From: Oasisia sp. SBJ-2009
Lineage: Eukaryota > Annelida > Polychaeta > Sabellida > Siboglinidae
Direction of reading: 5' to 3'
DNA: 64,000 bases
Assembly: GCA_964017155.1 (NCBI GenBank)
Contig: OZ024861.1
Span: 16,529,283-16,593,282 of the forward strand
The notes under the pieces were generated by a model, which was not told the DNA's origin, did no database searches, and saw nothing but the letters and a program-made list of their open reading frames with translations. Every line of letters begins with the position of its first letter. The first letter of the stretch is position 1. A program made the translations under genes and the position numbers. Positions 11,090-25,079 of the stretch are shown here, piece after piece.

Positions 11090-12830
11090 CCCTGCTTATC
11101 AATGATACTATCCATGTATGTGAAAGTATCTATCTCCTCAGTTTCATTCCCCTCCAGTGTGACTGGCTCCGCGCTGGCTGCTTTTACCCTGAGGACCTTT
11201 GTCTTGCCTGTTGCCCACTCTTAAAGAGATTGCTGCCAGTTCACTGGTCTTCTCCTGCATCTGTTGATGGTGTGGGACAACTAGATCGTCGCCAAAGACC
11301 AGGTCTCCGAGTTATATCCACAGTGTCCACTAGATTCCATTTATTATCTGTCTTGTGCATGTCTACATAATCCAATTGATGACCAATAGGAAGAGGAATG
11401 GGGACAACAAGCAACCTTGTTTAACTGCGGTCTTCACTTCAAAACGCTTGGTTCTACACGAATTACTGTCTCCTTTCTTGGGAAGCTTTATGACCTATCC
11501 CTCTGTCCAGTCTGATGGCACCTCTTCCTTTTCCAAGGTCTTTGTAACAAGAAGGTACAGTAACTCCACATAGGTGTCGATGTCTGTCTTGTGTGCTTCT
11601 GCTGGAATGTCGTACGGTCCTGCTGTGTTACTATTCTTCAGCTGCTTTATGACCTCCTTATTTCGTCTTAGGTAGATTGATCACACGGGATGGGAGATCC
11701 ACGTCTGCTGCTGTATGACTGGCATGTTCAGTGGGTCAGGTCTGTTCTTCACAATATTCAGCCCATCTGTTGAACTGTTGCTCAGTTCCCGTGATGTCCC
11801 ATCGTGCCTTGTTTTTCACGGGTCGTTCTGGCTTGCTGTACTTACCTGCTAGTTTCCTGGTGGTGTCGTACAGCTGTCTCATATTTCTGCTGCCTGCTGC
11901 TTGTTCTGCTTCTTCTTCCAGACTGTTGAAGTAATTTCCTTTGTCAATTTTAACACTCTTCTTTGCCTCTACGTTGCTTTCTGTGTGCTCTTCCTGTGTG
12001 TGTGCCTTTGTCGCTGTTATTCGACTGTTGCTTACTGCTGATTTGTTCTCATACATCTCATTATGAGATTGATTAATCCCCTGGTTTTGTCGCGCCACTG
12101 AGCTTGATTTTCGAGGATATTGGCGCAAAAGAAGTTACTATTATTATTAGTATTATTATTATACCGCACCTAGATCCTGCGCCAGGTTTCTACTGTAATC
12201 CAAATCGTTCAGTTCCTGCTTCTTCGGGCCAACGACTTCTTGACAAGTTCAGGTCTGGTTCTTCTTCATGCTGCACTATTTGTAGCTTGTATTCCTCTCT
12301 TCCCTTTGGATATTTCAGAGGTTGCCATAGTACTGTCATCTGTTTGTTGCTGTCACCATCCAGTTTATCTTCAACTTGAGTTTCAGTCTGGCAATGAGTC
12401 GGTGGTGGTCGGATGCCACGTGCTCTTCCCCTGTCACTCTCATATCTTCAAATAACCTTCTAAATCTCTTTCCTATGCAATTGCAATCTATCTGGTTCTC
12501 TATCAAGTGATGAAGTAACACCCATGTGGTTTTGTGTATCATTTTATGTGTGAAAATGTGTCTCCGGTGACAATGTTGTTCAGTGCACATGTGTCCGCAA
12601 ATCTATCTACGTTCTCGTCCATCTCTCCAACACCATGGGTTCCCTTCACTTCTTCATATCGGTTATTGTCCATTCCTATCTTAGCACCGACATCTCCAGT
12701 GAAGATGGTCACATCCTTTTCTCTGCACTTTTCCAGGATGCTGTGTAATCTGCTGTAAAACTGGTCCTTGGTTTATTCTTCGTCAATGTTACTCGTTGGT
12801 GCAGTGGCGTAGCCAGGCTTTTGCATTGGA
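11090..12830 (-). mobile_element. second non-LTR retrotransposon type, fragmented
   Basis: In minus-strand order: endonuclease pieces near 12830-12340 (NQIDCNCI, HVASDHHRLIARLKLKLK), a linker (12128-11736, RQLYDTTRKLAGKYSKPERP), then RT remains (LVFGDDL from the FADD box, HHQQMQEKT) and the downstream stretch before the TCCG array. It corresponds to a widespread invertebrate endonuclease-RT LINE. Stops and deletions make it inactive. The TCCG array sits where the conserved DKQGGT segment ends. Confidence 0.75.
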
Positions 12831-12844
12831 GGGGGTCATCCGAC

Positions 12845-12890
12845 AATATATATATATATATATTATATACATACTGAATTACAGGTTTGA

Positions 12891-12946
<56 letters not shown>

Positions 12947-12962
12947 TGAGTTATGGGTTTGA

Positions 12963-13018
<56 letters not shown>

Positions 13019-13165
13019 CAGTAATGTGTCGTTTCTCTCTTATGTTCTAACTTTGACGCTGTATTTTGTAAAGTTACTTCTGTGAACGGGTTTGCTGAAC
13101 TCAGCTATATTGGTCAGTGAACGTCGCTGTTATATCTTTATTCATTTTAAGAGAGATGGGTTTGA

Positions 13166-13240
<75 letters not shown>
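12845..13240. repeat. compound (TA)n array with a GGGTTTGAATTATAATATA spacer
   Basis: Four TA runs, three of them preceded by a similar segment (GGTTTGAATTATAATATA at about 12882, 12956 and 13157). This shows that microsatellite and spacer were duplicated together. Confidence 0.85.
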
Positions 13241-13242
<2 letters not shown>

Positions 13243-13244
13243 TA

Positions 13245-13635
13245 TGCGCCAATTTAATGACATTTAGTTTTATTTATTTACACCTGATATAAACAACACC
13301 ACATATATATATATCAGTACATTTTCACAGCAAGCATGCCGGCCCCAACGGTATTGGTACTCAATACCTACATGACCTATTCCGCCTGAGTAAACCAGCT
13401 ATATTACAAATATTGGCTTAATCCGCCAGGGCGCCACTCACATTATTACATCACATAGGATCATTGTATGCGTCAAGTCACATACACACTCCTATGCAAA
13501 GCAACAATGCGAGATTAATATAGATTGAAATGGGCCAATTTAATTACATTTAGTTTTATTTATTTGTACATCAGGACAATGTCACAGCAAGCATACCGGC
13601 CCCAACGGTATTGGTACTCAATATCTACACGACTT
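13245..13635. repeat. imperfect direct repeat, about 290 bp apart
   Basis: A segment with ATTTAGTTTTATTTATTT and CCGGCCCCAACGGTATTGG occurs at 13245-13375 and again, diverged, at 13535-13635. The same pair is present in the second large copy (24510-24880). Confidence 0.75.
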
Positions 13636-14445
13636 AGACTTATTAACAACCACCAACACTAACTATACCAATATATACTTTATTTATAATTGAAACCATA
13701 TCGGTGGGGCCACCAGGTCAGCCCACATGTGACCGACGCCACACTACAAAAGGTGAGGGTGGGCAACTATACAAGTCTGGTGAAAAAATGCATACCGAGA
13801 ATAGTGTTCAAAAGCAAACCTAGAACTGTGCTATCCTAAGAATGTTCTTGTTGATATGGACTCATATTGGGTTCCAGAACAACGTCAGCTTGGTTGCCCA
13901 AACGGCATGTCATCAATTATCTGAGGGTTGTTTTCGTACACTCGGTGTTTCAGATAACCCCAGCTCTGTGGTGCATAAATCGGGCATATGGGGTGCTCAC
14001 TCAATGTCACACCTCCAATCGATGATTCGACCCCCGAACATCCATTAGTAACATTAGAGTGTCATTGGAAATGGGAGAGGTGGCCCCATCTTGCATCTAA
14101 TGATTCCTCTGCGTCGGTCCAATGGTGCTCACATTTTACTAAATACCACTAGGTAGCGCTCAGTGTTCACCATGACAGTCTGTCCGTTTTCGTCTTCGAA
14201 CCAAAATGTACCGAACATGCTGTGTTTTGAAATGGCCACACACGCTGTGCATTTCGTTTAATGAAAATACCCTAATTACAACCATGACCAAGGCAACCCT
14301 CATAGAGGAATGCTTTCATGTCAATGACAATTTCGCGTGCCGCTTGCACGTGTGCCTGCAACGCCTAGAGGATCATTTGGAACACATTTCAGACAGAACA
14401 TAAACGTTGGACCATTTGCTGTGGAATGATCGTGCGCAGAGAGAA

Positions 14446-15430
<985 letters not shown>

Positions 15431-15637
15431 ATACGTCTCAGCTACAGCTGCAACAACAACAGCAAGATAAAGCTGTGATTGAGTTGGAAAAGAAACAACA
15501 ACAGCTGCAAGCACACCAAGAACAAGCTGTGTCTCAGCTCCAAGAGCACCATCAAGCTCTGTCACAATTGCAGCACGAGCACGAACAACAGCAACACATA
15601 CTTCAAGCTCTGTCACAGCTGCCACAGGAAGCCAAAG
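15431..15637 (+). CDS. coiled-coil exon 2 of the HEPN gene
   Basis: The acceptor GAGTAGCAG ends at 15430 and the donor AAAG|GTATGT begins at 15638. The 207-bp exon is phase 1 at both ends; its first two bases (AT) complete a codon with the single G left by exon 1, giving Asp. It encodes 69 residues rich in Gln and Glu with heptad spacing of Leu (VIELEKKQQQLQAHQEQ), extending the coil begun at the end of exon 1. Probable role: oligomerisation next to the HEPN domain. The reading frame is open through the junction. An alternative acceptor CTCAG a few bases downstream would not fit phase 1. Confidence 0.7.
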
Positions 15638-16511
15638 GTATGTAGTGTCACATTCACAGTAACCTATGACACTAATGTCTCACACGGGCCACATTTTCAA
15701 AATCTCTTGAATATGAATATCACACAAATCATATTTGAGTATAACACAATAATGGAAATTGTGGAGATCCGTGTGAAATGTTTATTTATTATGGTTTATT
15801 TTAATTATGTTTAGTGTCTTGAATGAAGTGCAGCCATGGAGAAGTTTACATATTTTGTCTAGGTAAAAATAGATTGCTGAACTTTTGTCAGACTAGTTCG
15901 TGTTTATGTAAACAATTGTTTTACACATACATATACGTGAGTTTACCTTGCAGTCGTTGAGTCTTTCGTAAGCGAGTAGTAAAGTAGGGTTCTATGGGTA
16001 GGCAACTGGGTCGGTTCGAAGAAGCTGCAAGGTATATGTAAAGGTCAAAGGTTAGAGGTCACACAGCGCCTGGGCAGATAGGTGGCGAACTATGAAATTA
16101 GGTCAAAGGGCAAGTTGCGTTCTCCCAAAATTAATTCGTGTGTCTGATTTTAAGCTTAGAGCCCATGGCGGAGGAGTCATTAACTTCAGGATTAGGTCAA
16201 ATATCAAGGTTATAATTTGGTCAGGGTCAACATTGGGTCAAGATCATATGTCTAGATTATTTTCGGCACGTATGCTACTTACCTCACGTCCAGCACATAG
16301 GCAAGCCACTTACATATCATTGCGCATGCGCGGTGTTATATTTTATTTTTAGGTAAGACTGTCATCGATTTAGGTTAATGCGCAGTCAGTGTTATAGATT
16401 ATAATTGTCGTGATTAAATCATAGATAAACGTCATTGCGCTTGCGTAATGTCATATTGTCTATCTTACTGGTAACATGGGGTAAATCTATCAATACCACG
16501 TTCGACACCAT
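15638..16511. other. intron after coil exon 2
   Basis: No coding signal was seen. It contains a cluster of AGGTCA-like half sites (listed separately) and is about 98% like 26363-27242 by eye. It ends at the tandem-duplication junction at 16511/16512. Confidence 0.6.
16042..16112 (+). promoter_or_regulatory. cluster of AGGTCA half sites (DR1-like), copy 1
   Basis: AGGTCA-A-AGGTTA-G-AGGTCA at 16042-16061 and AGGTCA-A-AGGGCA at 16100-16112 have the spacing of DR1 nuclear-receptor sites (RXR/HNF4 type). Binding is unproven and the cluster may be chance in a repeat. Confidence 0.35.
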
Positions 16512-17265
16512 CTTACCACAATGACTACAGTAACATATACACTGACCAGACCTTTCTGTGTAATCCATGCATGCTTTAACTGATACAACATTTACAGTCG
16601 TTTACCGACCTTTTTCACAATATCTTTCACGTGTATGTTCCATGTCAGATCCTGAGAAATGGTCACACCTAACAGTTTGGCATGGCAAACTTGTGTTATA
16701 TCCCTCCCATCAATCTTTAAATTCGAGATAATGCTTCTGAAATTGCAATATTGTGCAAAACTAATGATCATTTCTTTTAATTGTTCCGAATTAGTTTTCA
16801 TAAAATTATGTTTTGTCCATCTAGCAGCAATATCAACTGACTCTTGTATAACATATACACCCTTTCTGTCACATATTTCAAATAACGGACTGTCAACTAC
16901 ATGCTTATATAATGGATCAGTCGTTCTTAAATCGTTTACGTAAACAAGGAAACATTTAGGTACAGACAATGTTCCTTTTGGTATTCCCCCATTAGGATGA
17001 CCAGAATGTGCATATTCATTTCCAAGTTTTACTCGTTGAGCTCCGTCTAATATAAATGTTGCCATACATCTAAAAATATGTGCGGGCAACCCACACGACT
17101 GTAGCTTATTTAGTACCAAATGATGATTAATAAGTTCAAATTCTTTGCAAAAGTCTAGCATTACAACTCTGACATAATAATTCAATTGATCTGTCGCTTT
17201 ATACCATATATGAACCAGTTCGACAAGAACGTCTGTTTTGGACGTTCCGCTAATTAGTCCTGGAC

Positions 17266-20234
17266 CTGCCCTATAGGCCCGTAGACATTTCGGAGGTATC
17301 GAAGTTTGACTGTTGATTTGGGTAATATATACATATGGCTTTAATATTCTACTAGGTGGACATTTCAAAAACTGGGCATAACGTGGCGAAGGCCATTTTT
17401 CAAAATGGCTGCCAAATTTAATATCCCCGTATCTTAATAAATACGGCACGCAAAGCAATAATTGTGGTATGCCAATGTATGTTTCAGGAGAGTCCAATTT
17501 CAAATATATGCAATTACCTGGCTCCAGTGGGATTTATTTCCGCCATTTCTAAAGATGGCGGTCGTAAATACAAATGTCCAAATATCTCAAAAACTACGTC
17601 ACCTACAGCAATTTTATTGACGTTGTTGTTGGATAGCTTGGTGGATAGCGATATCAAATATGTTATTTGTTACATTCAATAACATAACAATTCGCCCCAT
17701 TTTTAAAGATGGCGTCTGTCAAAGCCCATTATGTCCGTATTTAAGAAACACTGTTTTTAGATCCATCTTTCACCACATCTTAAGTGCTTCATGTCGTCGA
17801 AGGGTGTAGCAGATATACAGTGGATACCTGTTTAACCCACTGTTAACATTAGTTATAAGTTTGAGACGAGTTCAACGCCGTATATGATATGTTCCCTATT
17901 ATCGCTCAGTATACATGATATCATATGGCGAGACCATTAATCGATGTGTCATCTGTATATAACTAAATGCCAATATAATTCTGAATTTCATGTATGTTTG
18001 AAAAGTGTCATCACCAGAACACATTACAGATGGAAAGGTGCATGTGAAAAACATGTTTATAGGTTAAAGCCTGCATCACTCAGGCCAGGACTACCATCGA
18101 TCTATATAGATTATCAGGTACTGAGCAGTCAAATTATGTTTTGGTCAACGTCGTCACCATGCGTCACTTCATCCTCATCACCATCAAGCATCATACTCAT
18201 CATTTCAATTTTAAACATACGATATCTTTAAAGGCAAAGAAAGTCAGCAACTGATCTGACGTTTTCCCATGATTATTTCACATCATAATCATCACTCCAT
18301 TTTTCACCTATCTTGAAATCAACTTCCTTCAAAAGCCTATCTGAGAATGTCTGTTTTCTAAGACTCGATAACTAGGACATAACTCAGTCATTTCACTATA
18401 GTTGTCCAATAAATTTGTGTTTACATCTTTGTTGTATAACTCAGTATCATAATTAACTGCTAAACTGAACATGAAATCCTTAATTTCAGTAACTGTCAAC
18501 CCATAGCCATCTTTGTACAAAGGATATAAATGAGACAAAGCCTCCACGATTTAGTTTTAGGAGGACAATATTTTGTTTCTGACTGTCAGCAGCAAATACA
18601 CATTTCTAACAAATGCGTCATTAAAAAAATCTAATTGCATCTAGAAACTTCACTGTGCTTTCGTATTTACGCATTCTGAACTTTTCCCTCACTTTTTTCG
18701 TTTGTTCTCGAATCCTATCACTCCCACATATGGTACAATCAATGTATTCCGGATAAACACGGATCCTGGTAGGGAGAGCTTGTGCTACGTGTGGACATAT
18801 TGTTGGTTGCTTCTTATAGTTTGTTTATCTCACCAGTTACCCTGGGTTCCTCCTAAATAGGCCGGATATTGCGTATACCAGTTTATCGTTTATAACATAT
18901 GTATGGGCATTGTGATACTTGAATGCAGTCAGGTCCGATACTCTTTATTATTATGTTGTCAACAATGTCATTTTTGAGCTCTGCTACGTTACTGACACGT
19001 TTCCTGCTAGTCTCCCCACAATAAAGTAGCTCGACGGTCTTGCACAATATGTAAGTAATACATTAAGTTCAGGAGAGGCAGGAGCAGACTTGAAAATCCG
19101 AAGGTGAAATATCTCAAGTGATTATGTATTTTTGTCCATGGCCATGTTTATTTTCAATCATCTGAAATATGGTAAGACAAGAAACATAAAAGTTTGAAAT
19201 AATAATAGCTAGAGTAATGTACTTGTGTGTTGGTATATAATATAAATGTCTTCAATCAATGAGGCAACCTTGGCTTATTGTAAACAAATACCTCATTACT
19301 ACTTCTCTTTTGGGATAGTTATAACAGTGGGATATATCTCGTAGGCAATTCCACCTGGTTTAAAACATAATTTGAATGTTCAGTACTTGATAATCTATAT
19401 AGATCGATGGTAGTCCTGGCCTGAGTGATGCAGGCTTTAACCTATAAACATGTTTTTCACATGCACCTTTCCATCTGTAATGTGTTCTGGTGATGACACT
19501 TTTCAAACATACATGAAATTCAGAATTATATTGGCATTTGGTTATCTGCAGATGACACATCGATTAATGGTCTCGCCATACGATTTCATGTATACTGAGC
19601 GATAATAGGGAACATATCATATACGGCGTTGAACTCGTCTCAAACTTATAACTAATGTTAACAGTGGGTCAAACAGGTCTCCACTGCATATCTGTAACAC
19701 CCTACGACGACATGAAGCACTTAAGATGTGGTGAAAGATGGATCTAAAAACCGTATTTCTTAATTACGGACATAATGGGCTTTGACAGACGCCATCTTTA
19801 AAAATGGGGCGAATTGTTATGTTATTGAAGGTAACAAATAACATATTTAATATCGCTATCCACCAAGCTATTCAACAACGTCAATAAAATTGCTCTAGCT
19901 GACGTAGTTTTTGAGATATTGGGACATTTGTATTGACGACCGCCATCTTTAGAAATGGCGGAAATAAATACCATAGGAGCCAAGTAATTATATATTTGAA
20001 ATTGGAGTCTCCTGAAACATACATTGGCATACCACAATTATTGCTATGCGTGCCGTATTTATTAAGATACGGGGATATTGAATTTGGCAGCCATTTTGAA
20101 AAATGGCCGTCGCCACATTATGCCCAGTTTTATTAAATGTCCACCTAGTAGAATATTAAAGCCATATGTATATATTACCCAAATCAACAGTCAAACTTCG
20201 ATACCTTCGAAATGTCTACCGGCCTATAGGGCAG
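17266..20234. mobile_element. long-inverted-repeat (MULE/foldback-like) element, copy 2, more complete
   Basis: Terminal inverted repeats of about 870 bp: 17266-18141 against 19363-20234, with a 1.2-kb centre. Ends are CTGCCCTATAGG and CCTATAGGGCAG. Flanks are GTCCTGGAC (17257-17265) and GTCCTGAAC (20235-20243), one mismatch. The centre holds the unrecognised minus-strand ORF at 18329-18550. No transposase domain was recognised, so it is probably non-autonomous. Confidence 0.75.
18329..18550 (-). pseudogene. unrecognised transposon-borne ORF in the inverted-repeat element, copy 2
   Basis: Contains [19 protein letters not shown] and TELCPSYRV like 6449-6670. The surrounding centre (18142-19362) has no other recognisable coding segment. 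Confidence 0.5.
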
Positions 20235-20853
20235 GTCCTGAACTAAATTCCTCCCAATTGCTTAGCATCAATTTCACCTTCAATTGTTTCATCCACCCAT
20301 TTCATTATTATTGATTCAAACACATTGGCAGCTATTGAAGTTAGTGAAATTGGTCTGATGTATTTTTCAATCGACACAGGTGGGTTTGATTTTGGCAACA
20401 GTATTGGCCATTTTCAATTCCATCCATAAAGAGAACACATTCTCTTAGTGAATTGTTAAAAATAGCATTTAATAGAGGGGCGATAATATTTGCATGGTTT
20501 CTTATGCAGGAATGTTGTCAGTCCCAGTAGCCTTGTTGGCTTTAACATTCTCCAATGCTTTAAACGTAGTACATACGCTTATCACATACTGATCCGGCAG
20601 TTCCTCGTTAACGTTGAACATCTTGTGACTCTTATTTAACCGAGGCAAATGGTCACTCACAGACACAAAGAATTCATTTATTGTGTTGGACAGTAGGCAG
20701 TAAGTCACAATCACCATCCGTTGTTTTGTTAGCTAGACCTTGCATGCATGAGTTGCCATTTGTTTTAAGTCCCATTATTGTTTTCATATGGTTCCACCAA
20801 TCGTGGGATCCCGATTCATGCATTGCTGCAATTTGTGTGTGGTTAAAATTATA

Positions 20854-21799
20854 CTAATATTTCGAAGCGGCTCGATTGTCCTTATTACGCAATAATTTTG
20901 CTTGATTCAAATCACCACTCATGTGAGCTCGCTGTCTTTTACGTAATAAGTCTCTGAACCAGTCTGTGGCCCGTGGTTTATCAGCCGTATGCCTCGTAAC
21001 AATCTTAGTAGGAAAGCATATTTCCATCAGGTTGCAAATAACCGTTTGATAATATGAATACTGATCTGCACATGAATCAAGCTTAAATAGGGGTTCCCAT
21101 TTAACGGCTGATAAAGCCATATTGTATGTGTCTTTTTGATTTGGCCCCATACACCTTACGGTTAACCGTAACACGCATCCAATATCAACTGACGTTTTTG
21201 CTTTGTGTTTAAGCAAAACCATGTTATGGTCCGATGACCCCAGTTCGGAAATATTAACAGGCGGGCTGTATACCTCCTCCACATTCGTCCATATTTTGTA
21301 TAATATTGCCTCTACACGTGTCACAACATTAACTACTTGGACAAATCTATAGTGTCTTTTCATAACGTTATCCCGCAACTGGTTGAAATCGCCAGTTATG
21401 ATCACGCCACATTCTGGATGTTTGCGCATTACATTGTCAATGCTGGTGATTCAATGATCAAGTATTTTCAAATACTCCGTCTTTGGAGTATAATATATAC
21501 ATGCTAACAATATACATGACAATTTTCGAGGCATTTTCTTTGGCATGACCTTAATCCACATTACTTATACATCATGAACCTCCATATCATTCAATCTCAT
21601 ACATTAAATAATGTATAATGTAGCAAGCTACACCACCAGCTCGTCCATGACCCATATCTATCCTCTCCAAGCAAATCCCTTGCATAGCAAGGCTACTTGA
21701 ATCCATATAGTATTTAAACCATGTCTCACTAACACATACAATTGAGACATCATGTGTTGCTACAGTTACATGCAATTTGTCCACTTTTTCACTGTTCAA
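20854..21799 (-). pseudogene. APE-type endonuclease of the CR1-like LINE, copy 2
   Basis: The minus-strand frame 20854-21429 is open through GVIITGDFNQLRDN and LGSSDHNMVLLKHK, where copy 1 is frameshifted. The N-terminal part (VSIVCVSETWF) lies in the separate frame 21587-21799. It is inactive as part of a broken LINE. Confidence 0.85.
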
Positions 21800-21957
21800 A
21801 GATCTGCATTTAAATTAATTAGGGAAGGCAGATCCCATTTGCGTAGTTTGTCCGCTGTGGGATTCGGAACACAAAACCGTGTTGAATCAGAGCTCTCGGT
21901 TTGTGTGTTCATGAAACGTTCCATGGCCAGACCGTTTAGGCCGCCCATTTCCTAATC

Positions 21958-22952
21958 ATGTGTGTGATGCATTTCTTTATGTCCTCGTTCCCCGCACTGA
22001 CGACACAACACTTTGTCAGGGTGTCTGTAGGTGGCAGTGACGTGGTTCGTCTCACCGCATTTGGCACACTTGCCAATCGACTGACGAGTACGACGTTTGA
22101 CCACTGTCAATGTACTGTCAGGTGCCACTCGTTTGGCGATCGATCGTGGTTCGTGACACGCGTCGGTGTTGTTGTTGTTGGTGTTGGCGTTTGTAATGTT
22201 TCGGTGGCTGTTCTGGGAGAGACAGATTCAACAGCAACCGTCCAACTCCACTCTCAGATAGGTGCAGACCGTCTCTCTTTAAAGCTGCGTCGTCAACACC
22301 CCCGTTCCAGAATGTGAAATTTGCGTTGTTGACAAAGATATTGAGGTCGACTTCGTTGCACGCTTCTTTCACTTTCATGGCTCGACGCTTCGACGGCAGT
22401 ATGCTGCTACGCTCACCGTAATGGTTGGTGTCAAAGTTTTCGGCATCCGCAGTAGTTGCGCGATATTTTGTTGTTTTATGTTAGCAACACTCACGTCACT
22501 AGTTGTTTCGTGAGTACCACCAACGATGAATATTGTGTCGATGGTTTCCGTTTTAGCCGCGTAATCGACCATTTGTTCGATATCGGCTAGAGTGGCGCCT
22601 GATTTCCTTATAATTTTGATGGGGATGCCATTGGGCGTTTTATCAACGCGTACATCACGTAGCACGCTGTCCCCCACAAGCAATGTCACAGCCTGTGGTC
22701 TCCAATTGTTGGCGTAGGCGTCTGGAAGATTGCTTGTCGCTATGTCTTTTCGCAGACCTCGGATTTATTGGCTCTGCTCACCCATAAAGGAGACAAGCTG
22801 CTGGTTCGATCGTTCGAGTTTAACGACCAGCGACTCGAACAGTTTTCTACATGTTGCCCTGTATTCCCTTGCATCACCTTCTCCCAACCATTCTCTTGCA
22901 TGTGTCTTGTCGCCAGGTAAGAGTGGAATGTCTCCTTTCCATCAATGGTCAC
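21958..22952 (-). pseudogene. LINE ORF1 with SGNH-esterase domain and zinc knuckles, copy 2
   Basis: Frames 22740-22952, 22375-22689 and 22118-22378 give the coil, LLVGDSVLRDV, GATLADIEQM, TIFIVGGTHE and DGLHLSESG. The zinc knuckles (CAKCGETNHV, CRQCGERGHKEMHH) follow toward 21958. The IFIVGGTHE segment is clearer than in copy 1 and matches the third conserved block of SGNH hydrolases. Confidence 0.8.
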
Positions 22953-23019
22953 TTAACATATACCATGTTATCTTTCGAACGCTTAAGGGGCAGTTAAAAT
23001 GGTAAATTAATTGTTTGTT

Positions 23020-23749
23020 GTCCGTCCGTCCGTCCGTCCGTCCGTCCGTCCGTCCGTCCGTCCGTCCGTCCGTCCGTCCGTCCGTCCGTCCGTCCGTCCG
23101 TCCGTCCGTCCGTCCGTCCGTCCGTCCGTCCGTCCGTCCGTCCGTCCGTCCGTCCGTCCGTCCGTCCGTCCGTCCGTCCGTCCGTCCGTCCGTCCGTCCG
23201 TCCGTCCGTCCGTCCGTCCGTCCGTCCGTCCGTCCGTCCGTCCGTCCGTCCGTCCGTCCGTCCGTCCGTCCGTCCGTCCGTCCGTCCGTCCGTCCGTCCG
23301 TCCGTCCGTCCGTCCGTCCGTCCGTCCGTCCGTCCGTCCGTCCGTCCGTCCGTCCGTCCGTCCGTCCGTCCGTCCGTCCGTCCGTCCGTCCGTCCGTCCG
23401 TCCGTCCGTCCGTCCGTCCGTCCGTCCGTCCGTCCGTCCGTCCGTCCGTCCGTCCGTCCGTCCGTCCGTCCGTCCGTCCGTCCGTCCGTCCGTCCGTCCG
23501 TCCGTCCGTCCGTCCGTCCCTCCGTCCGTCCGTCCGTCCGTCCGTCCGTCCGTCCGTCCGTCCGACCGTCCGTCCGTCCGTCCGTCCGTCCGTCCGTCCG
23601 ACCGTCCGTCCGTCCGTCCGTCCGTCCGTCCGCCCGACCGTTCGTCCGTCTGTCCGCCCGACCGTTCGTCCGTCCGTTCGTCCGACCGTTCGTTCGTTCG
23701 TTCGTTCGTTCGTTCGTTCGTTCGTTCGTTCGTTCGTTCGTTCGTTCGT
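23020..23749. repeat. (TCCG)n array, copy 2, ending in (TTCG)n
   Basis: About 670 bp of nearly pure TCCG with scattered variants (ACCG, CCCT) toward the right, then about 16 TTCG units (23685-23749). It lacks the TCCGTGCG octamer zone of copy 1. Confidence 0.97.
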
Positions 23750-24000
23750 ACCGCCCTGCTTATCAGTGATACTATCCATGTATGTGAAAGTATCTGTCTC
23801 CTCAGTGTCATTCCCCTCCAGTGTGACTGGCTCCGCGCTGGCTGCTTTTACCCTGAGAACCTTTGTCTTGCCTGTATGCACCCACTCTTAAAGAGATTGC
23901 TGCCAGTTCACTGGTCTTCTCCTGCATCTGTTGATGGCGGCTGTGGGACAACTACATCGTCGGCAAAGACCAGGTCTTCGAGTTATATCCACAGTGTCCA
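23750..24000 (-). pseudogene. LINE RT fragment next to the TCCG array, copy 2
   Basis: The minus strand reads GKTKVLRVKAASAEPVTLEG and continues into DKQGGT just before the array. It corresponds to 11090-11340; the rest of that LINE is missing here. Confidence 0.75.
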
Positions 24001-24439
24001 CTTGATGACAGTGAAGCCGATACAGAAAAACAGCATATTTGACCCTAGTTGAGGGACAACTGTTATTATGAATCTTTAATAGCCATTACGAACCGCGCAC
24101 TTTGAGAATGATGACATTTTCGTTTCCTGTCATCTCTTGGGCTGTAGCCACCGACAGAAGTGGAGAATTCCTTAACTTAATCCTATTTGTATGATGACAG
24201 ATTTCTTTACGAAAGGGTAGTACTGGGAAGGAAAATCTTACAGATGAATCCTTATGCCCTCTACACTGTGTGGCTCTGTGAATCGAGCAGCCAGTTATTG
24301 GTCTTCCGTTCCTCGATATCCTAATTTTCCTGGCTACGCCATCGCGTTGGATGACGTTCATGTTAATTTTCTTTTTCTTTCTTCTGAATGATGCTGTGAT
24401 GATTCGCTTACGATCCTATCAATAGCCTCAGTTCTCAGT

Positions 24440-24440
<1 letters not shown>
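24001..24440. other. no gene recognised; segment unique to the second large copy
   Basis: This segment replaces the LINE pieces seen at 11340-12830 in the first copy. A 91-codon minus-strand frame (24086-24361) is not recognised and may be chance. Confidence 0.5.

Positions 24441-24443
<3 letters not shown>

Positions 24444-24507
<64 letters not shown>
24444..24507. repeat. (TA)n microsatellite
   Basis: TA run, followed by the same AAGTATGCGCCAATTTAATG boundary that follows the tract at 13240 in the first copy. Confidence 0.95.
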
Positions 24508-24509
<2 letters not shown>

Positions 24510-25079
24510 TATGCGCCAATTTAATGACATTTAGTTTTATTTATTTACACCTGATATAAACAACACCACAGATACATCAGTACATTTTCACACCAAGCAT
24601 GCCGGCCCCAACGGTATTGGTCCTCAATACCTACATGACCTATTCCGCCTGAGTATACCAGCTACATTACAAACATTGGCTTAATCCGCCAGATCGCCAA
24701 TCACAGTATTACATCACATAGGATCATTGTATGCGTCAAGTCACATACACCCTCCTATGCAAAGCAACAATGCGAGATTAATATAGATTGAAATGGGCCA
24801 ATTTAATTACATTTAGTTTTATTTATTTGTACATCAGGACAATGTCACAGCAAGCATACCGGCCCCAACGGTATTGATACTCAATATCTACACGACTTAG
24901 ACGTATTAACAACCACCAACACTAACTATACCAATATATACTTTATTTATAATTGAAACCATATCGGTGGGGCCACCAGGTCAGCCCACATGTGACCGAC
25001 ACCACATTAAAAAGGTGAGGTTGGGCAACTATACAAGTGTGGTGAAAGAAATGCATACCGAGAATAGTGTTCAAAAGCA

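Larger units (their letters stand above)
16512..22990 (-). mobile_element. CR1-like non-LTR retrotransposon, copy 2
   Basis: Same element as at 3888-9835, copied by the large tandem duplication. Its 3' end is cut by the duplication junction at 16512. RT pieces: 16592-17256 (LDFCKEFELINHH, GIPKGTL, HVVD) and, beyond the inserted element, 20240-20717 (RPISLTSIAANVFES, KANKATGTDNIPA). Endonuclease is at 20854-21799 and ORF1 at 21958-22952. Confidence 0.85.

Noticed and set aside
9839..11370. Very long ORFs of PSVR/CVRA or DGRT/ARTH repeats on both strands
   Set aside because: They are translations of the TCCG/TCCGTGCG repeat in every frame; no start, splice or domain evidence.
23011..24052. Long PSVR and DGRT ORFs in the second array
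   Set aside because: Same microsatellite artefact; the non-repeat ends belong to LINE fragments.
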